DNA of 55,375 bases, taken from the NCBI GenBank assembly GCA_036745275.1, contig DAIOGK010000024.1:1-55375 (forward strand), in the 5' to 3' direction. The notes under the pieces were generated by a model. It made no database searches. It worked only from the letters and a program-made list of their open reading frames with translations, and had not been told where the DNA came from. Positions 1-7,742 of this stretch are shown piece by piece. This DNA is from JAIUNP01 sp020161975 (lineage in GTDB: Bacteria; Pseudomonadota; Alphaproteobacteria; Rhizobiales; Beijerinckiaceae). Numbering within the stretch: position 1 is the stretch's first letter; the number at the start of each line of letters is the position of its first letter. The translations under genes were made by a program, and so were the position numbers.

Positions 1-53
1 CCCGGGTCACTTCTCAACGAAAACGCCGGGTCAAATCTCAGCGGTAATCAACA
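1..53. mobile_element. Terminal end of an IS21-family-like insertion sequence (partial)
   Basis: Two imperfect 13-base repeats, GGGTCACTTCTCA at 4-16 and GGGTCAAATCTCA at 28-40 (11 of 13 identical), lie 24 bases apart, and the second runs into GCGGTAATCAACA ending at 53. Read on the other strand this begins TGTTGATTACCGC and carries repeated TGAGA..TGACCC units, the layout I know from IS21-family termini, which start TG, end CA and carry internal repeats of the terminal sequence. The transposase genes istA/istB would lie left of the window. The target duplication cannot be checked because the other end is missing. The family call is from memory of the terminal pattern, not from a search. Confidence 0.6.
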
Positions 54-228
54 AACTAGTTCTAATTACGAAAATGCGGTCATCGATGCTGAAAAATACT
101 TGATGGAAAACATGACAGCAATTCCGATTGCAGTTGATTCACGTCTTGCAATATATAAAAGTTCAATTGATCCGAACCAAGAAAACATGCAAAAAATAGA
201 ATTGCGCTATTTTAAATCAAAAGAATAA
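54..228 (+). pseudogene. 3' remnant of an unidentified gene cut by the IS-like end
   Basis: The frame is open from base 1 through the IS-like end and stops at TAA 226-228, giving about 58 codons outside the element. It is AT-rich (about 35% GC or less), unlike the rest of the window. The peptide contains AEKYLMENMTAIPI followed by a short basic stretch. This faintly resembles the C-terminus of a family-5 (oligopeptide-type) binding protein, but the match is too weak to name it. The stop lies 4 bases before the sensor kinase start, so the intact ancestor was probably in one operon with the kinase and could have encoded its ligand-binding partner (inference). Confidence 0.4.
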
Positions 229-232
229 TAAA

Positions 233-2299
233 ATGACATTAATTATAAAAAATAAAAACATAAAAATATACGTAATTATATTATCATTATTATTTGGATC
301 AACCGCAGGCGTATTTACATATTTATTATTTTTGGACAGAACTAAAAACATACAAGAAAAGAATATAGATGAAACTATTAATTTGCTGGAGCAGAATCTG
401 AAGTCATTTGACATTGTTTCCCTTCAAAACATCTCACAGGTCCTGTTTGGCTCGGACTACATCACCGGCCTGAAGATCGTGACCGGAAACGGGTTCGTCG
501 TTTTTGATCAGAAGAAGGACAAACAGGGAAAGGAGCAGACCTATATCTTTGCGGTGCATCGCGGAGATGGCGAAGAGCGTCGTGTCGGCACGGTCAGCAT
601 CGCGGTCAATCATGACCCCAATGCCGTGCGCAACATCACCGTTTCGGTCCTGACGGGCGGGCTTCTGGGCTTCCTGCTGGTCCGGCTGTTGCTGTCGGCG
701 CGCGGCCTCAGAAACGAACTGGCGGTTCGCGTCGCCTCCGAGAGCGCATTGCGCCGACAGGAAGAAAACCTGCGTGTGCTGCTCAATTCGCTGACCGAAG
801 CGGTTATCGCTACCGACGGAGCGGGCCATGTGAGCCAGATGAACCCGGTCGCCGAGCGATTGACCGGCTGGCCACTGGCTGAGGCGAAGGGACAGGCGGT
901 GGAAACGGTCTTTGCAATCGTTGACGGCCGGACGAGGATGCCGGTTCCGGTACAGCCGGAAACGGGCGAGCCGCTGCTTCAGACGGCGGAACACACGGAG
1001 AATATCGTCCTGGTTGGACGAAACGGAAATGAAGCCCGGATATCGAGATCAACGGCTCCCATGATCGCGACAGAGAGCCGGGTGGCAGGATCGGTGATCG
1101 TATTCCGCGACATCACTGCGGAATTGCGGGCGCAGCGGCGGCTCCGCGAAATGGAGAAGATGCAGGCCATCGGCGTGCTGGCAGGCGGTATTGCGCATGA
1201 TTTCAACAATCTCCTCGGTGTCATTTCCGCAGCGGCGGAGATCATCACGCTCAAGGACACGACCCATCTGACGCCGACCTCGGCCAAGCTGTTGGAAACC
1301 ATCGTCCGAACGACCCGCCGGGGTGCGGATCTGACCTCGCGGCTGCTCGCGGTCGGCGATGAGACCAATGTCGAACAGAAGCTGTTCTCGCTGCACGGCT
1401 CCATTGAGAATGTCGTGACCTTGCTGAACCGGACCATCGACAAGCGTTTCGATGTGGAGGTGACGCTCGGCGCAACCAATGACTGTGTGCTGGGGAATGC
1501 AACGCTGGTTGAAAACGCCTTGCTGAACATCGGGCTCAACGCCAGCCAGGCGATGAAAGCGGACAAGGGCACCTTCAGCATCACCACAAGGAATGTCGAT
1601 CTGCGGCCTGACGATGATGCCGTGCGGATGCATCACGCGCCGGTTGGGCCTTGCATCCAGGTCACCCTGCGCGACAACGGTGCTGGTATTCCCGCAGAGA
1701 ACCTCAGCCGGATTTTCGAGCCGTTCTTCACCAATCGCCGCGGCGGCGGCGGGTTCGGGCTCGGCCTCTGGGCGGTTTACAACACGGTCAGGGATCACAA
1801 GGGCACCATCCATGTCGAAAGCCGGATCGGGGTCGAGACCAGGTTCGTGATCTATCTGCCCACCAGCCCGGACATGATCGAGCCGGCACGGCCCGAAGAA
1901 CCGGGGGCCATGCCGAAACAGAAGAAGATCCTGATCGTCGATGATGAGATGGACATCCGCACAACGCTCAGCGCCATGCTTTCGGAGCTGGGATGCATCC
2001 CCGTGGTTGCGACGGGGGGCGAAGACGCGATCCGGATCTGCAAGGACGGGGCCGGCACTCTCGATGCCGTCATCATGGATTTGAACATGCCCGGAATGCC
2101 CGGTGAGGATGCGATTGTCGAAATCCTCCGCCTTGCCCCGGGGCTGCCGATCATCGTGTCATCAGGCTATCCGAACTCGTCGAAATTCATGTCCAACAAG
2201 GATGCCGGCAAGTTCCTGTTCCTCAAGAAGCCCTATCTGCTGGCCGACCTGACGCTGACCCTGAACACCATATTTTCAAAGCCGAGAACGGATCCCTGA
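233..2299 (+). CDS. Hybrid sensor histidine kinase with PAS and C-terminal receiver domain
   Basis: A 688-residue membrane-bound hybrid kinase. Order: TM1 about 11-33, an extracytoplasmic segment about 35-134, TM2 about 135-155, a coiled linker, PAS about 180-295, an H-box GGIAHDFNN with phospho-acceptor H322, an ATPase domain with N-box near 432, DNGAGIP at 481-487 and a GFGLGL lid near 508. The C-terminal receiver (565-685) has acidic DDE near 570, acceptor D616 in VIMDLNMP and K666. It should autophosphorylate on an unknown signal and pass the phosphate to its own receiver; no output regulator is encoded beside it. Codons 1 to about 60 are very AT-rich (12-32% GC per 60-base block) and then GC rises above 50%, so the head may come from another source. 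The gene is convergent with the nagA operon. Confidence 0.85.
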   Translation: MTLIIKNKNIKIYVIILSLLFGSTAGVFTYLLFLDRTKNIQEKNIDETINLLEQNLKSFDIVSLQNISQVLFGSDYITGLKIVTGNGFVVFDQKKDKQGKEQTYIFAVHRGDGEERRVGTVSIAVNHDPNAVRNITVSVLTGGLLGFLLVRLLLSARGLRNELAVRVASESALRRQEENLRVLLNSLTEAVIATDGAGHVSQMNPVAERLTGWPLAEAKGQAVETVFAIVDGRTRMPVPVQPETGEPLLQTAEHTENIVLVGRNGNEARISRSTAPMIATESRVAGSVIVFRDITAELRAQRRLREMEKMQAIGVLAGGIAHDFNNLLGVISAAAEIITLKDTTHLTPTSAKLLETIVRTTRRGADLTSRLLAVGDETNVEQKLFSLHGSIENVVTLLNRTIDKRFDVEVTLGATNDCVLGNATLVENALLNIGLNASQAMKADKGTFSITTRNVDLRPDDDAVRMHHAPVGPCIQVTLRDNGAGIPAENLSRIFEPFFTNRRGGGGFGLGLWAVYNTVRDHKGTIHVESRIGVETRFVIYLPTSPDMIEPARPEEPGAMPKQKKILIVDDEMDIRTTLSAMLSELGCIPVVATGGEDAIRICKDGAGTLDAVIMDLNMPGMPGEDAIVEILRLAPGLPIIVSSGYPNSSKFMSNKDAGKFLFLKKPYLLADLTLTLNTIFSKPRTDP

Positions 2300-2326
2300 C
2301 GACGGATAGGGCATTCGCACCCTGTC

Positions 2327-3448
2327 TCAGCCGAACCGGCAGTGCCCAAGGTCCGGTGCAATGCGAAGACAATCGACAACGGGCGTATCGAGCAGGTCGT
2401 GATTCAGCCCCATCAGTTTGCAGGGGGTGGTAATGGTCGCCGCCAGCCCCGCCTCCAGCGGCAGGCCGAGCGTGTTGACCAGCATCGCGAGCGATTCCAG
2501 CATCGAGACATGCGCACCGGCGAGCCCACCTTCCGGGTTGACAAGACGTCCACCCTCGCGCCGCACCTCGACACCGTCGTAAAGCGTAAAGCGGTCCGGC
2601 CCGAACAGGGTCGGCATGGCGTCTGTCACAGCGAATATCCGGCTTGTGTCGGAACGCGCGTTCATGATCAGCCGCAGCATCGGCGGGGCGACATGAACCC
2701 CATCGAAGATGACGCCACACCAGGCATCCGAATTCAGAGCGGCAGCGATGATGCCGGGGTTGCGGTTCTCCATCGGCGGCATGGCATTCATCAGATGGGT
2801 GAAGGCGCGGGCGCCGTCATGAAGCGCGGTTTCCGCTTCCTCGTAGCTGGCAGCGCTATGACCGAGCGAAACCACCACGCCGCGTCGCGCAAGATCAGCC
2901 ACCACGCCCGGCGGCTGGCATTCGGGTGCCAGCGTCAGCATCACGGGGATACCTGCCGCCCGCAGCCTGCTGATCTGGCGGTCGGTCGCATCATCATAGG
3001 GCCGGATCGAAGCCGCGCGATGCGTGCCACGTCGCCTGACGTTGATATGCGGCCCCTCGATGTGAATGCCGGCGATGCCATCACCGCCATGGGCCGCGAG
3101 CACAGCATCGGTGGCGGTCGCCAACACCTCCGGCGTGTCGGTGATTACGGTCGGCAGCAGCCGGGCGGTGCCGCCCTGCCGGTGCGCCGCCGCGATGGCT
3201 TTCAAACCGGCAACCGTGGGGCTGGTGTTAAAGAGAACGCCGCCGCCGCCGTTGACCTGAAGATCGACAAACCCCGGTGCCAGAATATCCGGCAGATGCA
3301 ATGCATCGGCGGGGGGCACTGCGATTTCGGCAACCCGGCCTTTGGCAAAGCGCACGCCATGATCACGGCAAAGCCGCGTTCCGTCGAAGACAGCGCTTGG
3401 AGCAACCCAGCCCTCATAAGGCAGTTTCGGGACAGCGGGCGTTGTCAT
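2327..3448 (-). CDS. nagA: N-acetylglucosamine-6-phosphate deacetylase (NagA/AgaA type)
   Basis: A cytoplasmic amidohydrolase of 373 residues that removes acetate from GlcNAc-6-P or GalNAc-6-P. Visible motifs are PGFVDLQVNGGGG at 58-70, in which the usual HxH is QxN as in E. coli NagA (one-metal type), HIEGPH with E131, LGHSAA with H197, THLMNAM with H218, DGVHV with H252 and VTDAM with catalytic D276. Length is normal for the family. It is the last gene of the operon, and its start overlaps the GatZ-like stop by 4 bases. NagA and the galactosamine enzyme AgaA cannot be told apart by sequence here. The AgaS- and GatZ-like neighbours make a GalNAc-6-P substrate plausible. Confidence 0.9.
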   Translation of the reverse strand: MTTPAVPKLPYEGWVAPSAVFDGTRLCRDHGVRFAKGRVAEIAVPPADALHLPDILAPGFVDLQVNGGGGVLFNTSPTVAGLKAIAAAHRQGGTARLLPTVITDTPEVLATATDAVLAAHGGDGIAGIHIEGPHINVRRRGTHRAASIRPYDDATDRQISRLRAAGIPVMLTLAPECQPPGVVADLARRGVVVSLGHSAASYEEAETALHDGARAFTHLMNAMPPMENRNPGIIAAALNSDAWCGVIFDGVHVAPPMLRLIMNARSDTSRIFAVTDAMPTLFGPDRFTLYDGVEVRREGGRLVNPEGGLAGAHVSMLESLAMLVNTLGLPLEAGLAATITTPCKLMGLNHDLLDTPVVDCLRIAPDLGHCRFG

Positions 3449-4734
3449 GCAGCACCACCCTGCACAGGGAAATATGGCTGAAGGGCCTCCTGCACCGAAG
3501 CCAGCACCAGCGCACGAGCCGGTGCAATGGCCGGGTCTGTGGCGATCCGCCGGCTCCGTGCCACGACGGCTCCGGAAAAATGCCGGGCGAGGGTGCTCTC
3601 GTCAATGTTCAGCCGGGCAAGGCGGGCAAACAGGGCGGCAAGCGCATCCTGCGCTTCGGGATGCGGCCAGTAATAGCGGATGCGATCGGAGAGGCCCTGA
3701 TGGCGCATCCGCTTCTGGTCTTCCGGCGTGCCGTGGTAATGACCGGACCACCAGCGCGGGGTTTCCAGCATGATGCGCTCCATTGTCAGGGCAATATCGG
3801 GCGTACCACGCCGGCCTGTGAGGCTCGCTTCCAGCTCGGCCAGCGCATAGACCGCCCACCGATAGGCATGGGTAAGCGCGGGGCCGACCTTCTGGATGGC
3901 GAAACCGGCCCGGGCAAGGGCGCGATAGGTTTCCGGCGCCTGATAGTCGGTCGAATGGGCTTCGAGGCAGAGACCGGGCTTGGCGTCGAGCACGGCCCGC
4001 AGCGCCATTGCGCCATCCGGTGGCAAGGCGTGGACATGTTCCGGCTCGAAATCCAGCCCCGGCTGGACGACAAGGCCGACAACGCGGGCAAAGGCGGCAT
4101 CAAGGCCCCGCCGCGCAAAGGCGTCACGATGCGCCTCCAGGGTTGCCAGAGCGGCTTCAACGGACGTCGGGACGATCGCCTGATCCTCGCCACGACCGCC
4201 ACCGGGCGGCGGCACTTCCGTGCCGACAACATAGACCAGCGTTTCAGGATCACTGGCCGCCGCCTCACAGATCCCGGCAAGCTCGGCGGCGCGCTCGGCA
4301 GCAACGGTATCGCCCACCTGCGCAGGCTCGCCCGCGCAGCCTTCCGAACAATCGAGGTGTATCTTGCGGAACCCGGCCTGAACGTAGCTGCGCACGAGTT
4401 CCGCCGCTTCGGCCATGGCCTCGGGCGCGGCGCGGCTGCGCCAGGCCTGCGGTCCGAGATGGTCACCGCCGAAGGTGACGAGGCTGGACGGGACGTCGGC
4501 CTTCTCACAAAGTTCGAGCACCATGGCGCGGAAGCCATCGGCCGTCAGCCCGGTATAGCCGCCGTGCTGGTTCACCTGATTGCTCGTCGCCTCGATCAGC
4601 ACCGGCCAGGCAAGATCACGGGCCAGCATCAGCGAAGCCGTGAGCGCTTCCGGATGCGCCGTGCAAACCGAAGGGATGGCAACCGCCTCGCCCGCCCGGT
4701 TGCGACGGATGATTTCGCGCAAAGGATCGGTCAT
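3445..4734 (-). CDS. GatZ/KbaZ-like protein (COG4573); tagatose-6-phosphate-processing enzyme
   Basis: A 429-residue protein of the family usually annotated as the non-catalytic subunit of D-tagatose-1,6-bisphosphate aldolase. Diagnostic stretches are IPSVCTAHPEALTA, LIEATSNQVNQHGGYTG, TFGGDHLGPQ and KIHLDCSEGC, all in the N-terminal half. No partner aldolase (GatY/KbaY) and no tagatose-6-P kinase is encoded in the window. From memory, members of this family in other proteobacteria have been assigned tagatose-6-phosphate kinase or 4-epimerase roles. An epimerase would convert the AgaS product to fructose-6-P directly. The gene overlaps both neighbours by 4 bases, showing tight translational coupling. 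The family call is secure; the reaction is inferred. Confidence 0.85.
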   Translation of the reverse strand: MTDPLREIIRRNRAGEAVAIPSVCTAHPEALTASLMLARDLAWPVLIEATSNQVNQHGGYTGLTADGFRAMVLELCEKADVPSSLVTFGGDHLGPQAWRSRAAPEAMAEAAELVRSYVQAGFRKIHLDCSEGCAGEPAQVGDTVAAERAAELAGICEAAASDPETLVYVVGTEVPPPGGGRGEDQAIVPTSVEAALATLEAHRDAFARRGLDAAFARVVGLVVQPGLDFEPEHVHALPPDGAMALRAVLDAKPGLCLEAHSTDYQAPETYRALARAGFAIQKVGPALTHAYRWAVYALAELEASLTGRRGTPDIALTMERIMLETPRWWSGHYHGTPEDQKRMRHQGLSDRIRYYWPHPEAQDALAALFARLARLNIDESTLARHFSGAVVARSRRIATDPAIAPARALVLASVQEALQPYFPVQGGAA

Positions 4735-5642
4735 GATCGGTTCTCCTGCGTCAGAAGGGCTGCTCCACGCGTGCCGCTGCTGTCCCCACCCTCGGGGCGG
4801 AGGATGGCAGGCTTTGCGATGGCCGGCAGTAGGATGGGATTGGTCGCCTTGCGCAGCCGCTCTTCAACCCCGGCCATGCCCGAAAGGCCGCCGCCGAGCA
4901 CGATGCAATCGGGGTCGGCGATACATTGGATGGCACTGATCAGTTCCGCAACGATTTCGCCCCAGACGTCGAGCACACCCTGCATCGCGTTACTGCCCGC
5001 AGCGGCTTCTGCCGCGATCTCGCGCCCGCTGGCCCGACGTCCGGTCAGCGCCTCGCAAAGACGCGGCAGGCCCCGACCCGAGGCGAGGGTTTCATAACAG
5101 CCGATGCGGCCGCAGCCGCAGGTAACCATGGGCAGGCGATACCGGTTTGCAAGCGTCGCCGGAATGCCGATATGGCCAAATTCACCGACGACACCACGCG
5201 TACCGGCCAGCAAGCGACCATCGATGACGATGCCGCCGCCGACTCCCGTGCCGAGGATGAGGCCGACGACAGTGCGATAGCCCCGGCCCGCGCCAAGCAC
5301 AGCTTCGGAAAGCGCAAAGCAGTTGCAATCATTCTCAAACACCGGATCGACATCGGGAATGGCGGACAACGCATGCCGGAGACCGCGCCCGTTCGCATCA
5401 ATGTTGGTGGTCATGCTCTCGCCGGTCGCCGGATCGATGTAGCCCGGCAAGCCAAAGCCGATGCGCATGCGGCCAGCCCGGTCGCCACGCAACCAGCCGA
5501 CCAGGTCTGTCAGGGCGGCGACGAGATCGTCGTAACGATCCGGCGTCGGCACACGGCGGCTGCGAAGCGTGTTCCATGCGGCATCGAACACCTTGGCCTC
5601 GATTTTAGTGCCGCCGACATCGACGCCAAAGGTGTCCGCCAT
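4731..5642 (-). CDS. ROK-family N-acetylhexosamine kinase
   Basis: Predicted to phosphorylate GlcNAc or GalNAc at C6 with ATP. The 303-residue protein has the N-terminal phosphate loop GVDVGGTK (6-13), GFGLPGYID (62-70), FENDCN with catalytic base D105, LGTGVGGG (130-137), a ROK signature with E154 and H157, zinc ligands in CGCGRIGC (175-182) and sugar-binding E184 in YETLASG. The start at 5642 is preferred to more upstream ATGs because GAGGGATGAG lies just before it and a longer product would add an unrelated Arg/Ser-rich leader. The start lies just beyond the AgaS stop (5644-5646), with no real gap. No HTH is present, so this is an enzyme, unlike the ROK regulator at 12734. Confidence 0.88.
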   Translation of the reverse strand: MADTFGVDVGGTKIEAKVFDAAWNTLRSRRVPTPDRYDDLVAALTDLVGWLRGDRAGRMRIGFGLPGYIDPATGESMTTNIDANGRGLRHALSAIPDVDPVFENDCNCFALSEAVLGAGRGYRTVVGLILGTGVGGGIVIDGRLLAGTRGVVGEFGHIGIPATLANRYRLPMVTCGCGRIGCYETLASGRGLPRLCEALTGRRASGREIAAEAAAGSNAMQGVLDVWGEIVAELISAIQCIADPDCIVLGGGLSGMAGVEERLRKATNPILLPAIAKPAILRPEGGDSSGTRGAALLTQENRS

Positions 5643-5643
5643 C

Positions 5644-6750
5644 TCATCCCTCATTCGTATGCAGGGTGACGTGAGAGACAACACGCGTGAGCGTGCCGGT
5701 GCCCGAGAAGGGATCGTCGACATTGAGCCCGCGCGCATGCGACCAGGCAACGGCGGCGACCTGCGGCAGCAGGATCTGGAGCAGCGGTTGCAGCAGGCCA
5801 GCGTGCGGCAGCGGGAAATCGCTGTCTTCCGGACCGATCACCGTCACCGCGCCATCGCCGTACTGGCGGCGAAGTTCGGCTGCAAGATCGGCATCATAGA
5901 GGCGCGCGGGCAGGGCAGTGGATGCGAACTGGACGATGCGGGAATTGCCAGTCACGAAGGACTTCGGGCCATGGCGAAAGCCAAGGCTGCTTTCCGAGAG
6001 TGCCGGAATGGTTCCGGCGGTGAGTTCCATGACCTTGAGCGCAGCTTCGCGCGAGACCGCCGCCGCCGGGCCGGAACCGACGAACACGATCCGTTCAGGC
6101 GCAATCAAGCCGGAAACGGCGCGGACAGCGTCCGGCAGAAGCACCCGGGCACCATCGGCAACGCCGGTCACGAGCCCGTCAAGCCGGACGGCCGGAGCAT
6201 CACTGAACACCATGAGCGCAGTCAGAAGCATCGTCGTGAAGCTCGATGTCATCGCAAAGCCGGTGTCGTGGGTTTTATCAGGCAAGACGATCACACGCTG
6301 TTCCCCGCCCGCCTGGGGCGGACGCCGGGCAAGGACGCTTTCGCCGTTGCAGGTGATGTTGAGCCGGGGCGTCTTCGGGGCCAGACGGTCGATCAGATCG
6401 AGCGTGCCAACCGATTCGGTGCTGTTGCCCGAACGCCCGAAGGAGACGACGAGCGGACGGGCACTGCCGTCGAGGAAGTGGCGCGGGGTGGCAACAAGAT
6501 CGGTGCTGGCAATGGCGCGGAGCCGCCGCGCGGGACGGTCGGGCAGGCTGGCGACGACGATCTCACCGATATAGGCCGATGTTCCGGCGCCGCAGAACCA
6601 GACTTCGGTGATATCGAGCCCAGCGATCCAACGCCGGAGATCATCCAGCGCTGGCAGAAGGTCATCAGCGGCCTTGCGCCAGACATCCGGCTGCTGGTGG
6701 ATCTCACGCCAGGTGGCCCATTGCGACAGGTCGGCGGTTACGGCGGTCAT
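5644..6750 (-). CDS. agaS: SIS-domain sugar isomerase/deaminase, AgaS-like
   Basis: A 368-residue cytoplasmic enzyme with two SIS domains. The first has GAGTSAY (54-60) and SFGRSGNSTES (103-113). The second has VFVGSGPAAAVSREAALK and the SESSLGFRHGPKS stretch typical of AgaS. AgaS converts galactosamine-6-P to tagatose-6-P and ammonia in the GalNAc pathway. It sits between another SIS enzyme and the ROK kinase with 4-base or smaller junctions. The second SIS protein in the same operon argues that the two handle different amino-sugar phosphates or different steps. Substrate preference is inferred from family and context. Confidence 0.82.
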   Translation of the reverse strand: MTAVTADLSQWATWREIHQQPDVWRKAADDLLPALDDLRRWIAGLDITEVWFCGAGTSAYIGEIVVASLPDRPARRLRAIASTDLVATPRHFLDGSARPLVVSFGRSGNSTESVGTLDLIDRLAPKTPRLNITCNGESVLARRPPQAGGEQRVIVLPDKTHDTGFAMTSSFTTMLLTALMVFSDAPAVRLDGLVTGVADGARVLLPDAVRAVSGLIAPERIVFVGSGPAAAVSREAALKVMELTAGTIPALSESSLGFRHGPKSFVTGNSRIVQFASTALPARLYDADLAAELRRQYGDGAVTVIGPEDSDFPLPHAGLLQPLLQILLPQVAAVAWSHARGLNVDDPFSGTGTLTRVVSHVTLHTNEG

Positions 6751-7742
6751 AGCGTTTCAGTCACCTTGGAGAGTGTGTGCGGCGCATCCGGGTCAAGCCC
6801 CAGGGCAAGGGCGGTCGCCAGGACAACCGGATAAAGGCGGGTAAGCAGAACAGCACCGGCGGCGGCGGGCGACAGGGTTGCCGGTTCCGCGCCGATGCGA
6901 AAAACCCGCGCGCCATGGGCGGAAAAGCGCTGTTCTGCGGCCGAAAGGCTCGCCTGTGTTGCGGCCTCGCCGGTGTCGAGGATCAGGACAGTGAGGCCGC
7001 GCGCGGCGAGTTGCAGCGGACCATGCAGCACCTCGGATGCGGAATAAGCCTCCGCATGGAGCGCGCAGCATTCCTTGAGCTTCAACGCCACTTCGAGTGC
7101 GACGCCAAAGCCGCTGCCCCGACCGATCACATAGATGCTGGAACTTTCCGCGAGTGTCTCGACCAGCCCGACCGGCCCCCCGGTCCGCGCAGCGGCCTCG
7201 ACGGCGCGGACGGCCCCGGCAAAGCCCGCCGCGTAGGCGCTGTGGCCCTGGCCCAAGAGGCCCATGCCGGTAGCAATGGAACAGGCAACGGACTTGGTCG
7301 CGGGCGTGGCCTTTTCCGGCCCGGCCAGCAGATCAATGGCAAGATCGGCCGCGCCGGCCAGCGGGGAATCGATGGTATTGACGAGCGCGATGGCCTTGCC
7401 GCCGCTGTTCACAAAGCCATTGGCCGCCTGCACCAGATCCGGACTTTTGCCCGATTGTGAAATCGCCAGCGCGAGCGCACCGCCGGCCCGGATACCATCC
7501 TGAAGGCTGAACACCGAAGGCGGCAGGGTCGTGGTTGGAATGGAGGTTACGCGCATGATTTCATAGGCGAGCACCATCGCCGCCGCATCCGAACTGCCAC
7601 GCGCCAGCGTATAGATCGCCTGCTGGTTCTGAAGGGCCAGCGCCGGCGGCACCGGCAGGGGGCGCAGCAGCGCCGCCGCAAAGCGAGCCGGAATCTCGGC
7701 GGTTTCAGCACGCATCAGCGCGCCGGCGAGGCGAGCGGTCAT
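6747..7742 (-). CDS. SIS-domain glucosamine-6-phosphate deaminase-like protein (NagB-II type)
   Basis: The 331-residue protein resembles the isomerase half of GlmS without the glutamine amidotransferase domain, as in NagB-II deaminases of proteobacteria. Motifs are TLARGSSDAAA (45-55), ISQSGKSPDL (94-103), VIGRGSGFGVALE, a SEVLHGPLQL active-site segment and a C-terminal SKVTETL tail like the catalytic tail of GlmS. It would turn glucosamine-6-P into fructose-6-P and ammonia. Together with AgaS this lets one operon serve both the gluco and galacto series, or makes one of the two redundant. It overlaps its neighbours by 4 bases on each side. Confidence 0.8.
   Translation of the reverse strand: MTARLAGALMRAETAEIPARFAAALLRPLPVPPALALQNQQAIYTLARGSSDAAAMVLAYEIMRVTSIPTTTLPPSVFSLQDGIRAGGALALAISQSGKSPDLVQAANGFVNSGGKAIALVNTIDSPLAGAADLAIDLLAGPEKATPATKSVACSIATGMGLLGQGHSAYAAGFAGAVRAVEAAARTGGPVGLVETLAESSSIYVIGRGSGFGVALEVALKLKECCALHAEAYSASEVLHGPLQLAARGLTVLILDTGEAATQASLSAAEQRFSAHGARVFRIGAEPATLSPAAAGAVLLTRLYPVVLATALALGLDPDAPHTLSKVTETL

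Noticed and set aside
3277..5097. A 606-codon open frame on the plus strand
   Set aside because: It lies antisense to the GatZ-like and ROK kinase genes, has no recognisable domain and is an artefact of GC-rich codon structure.
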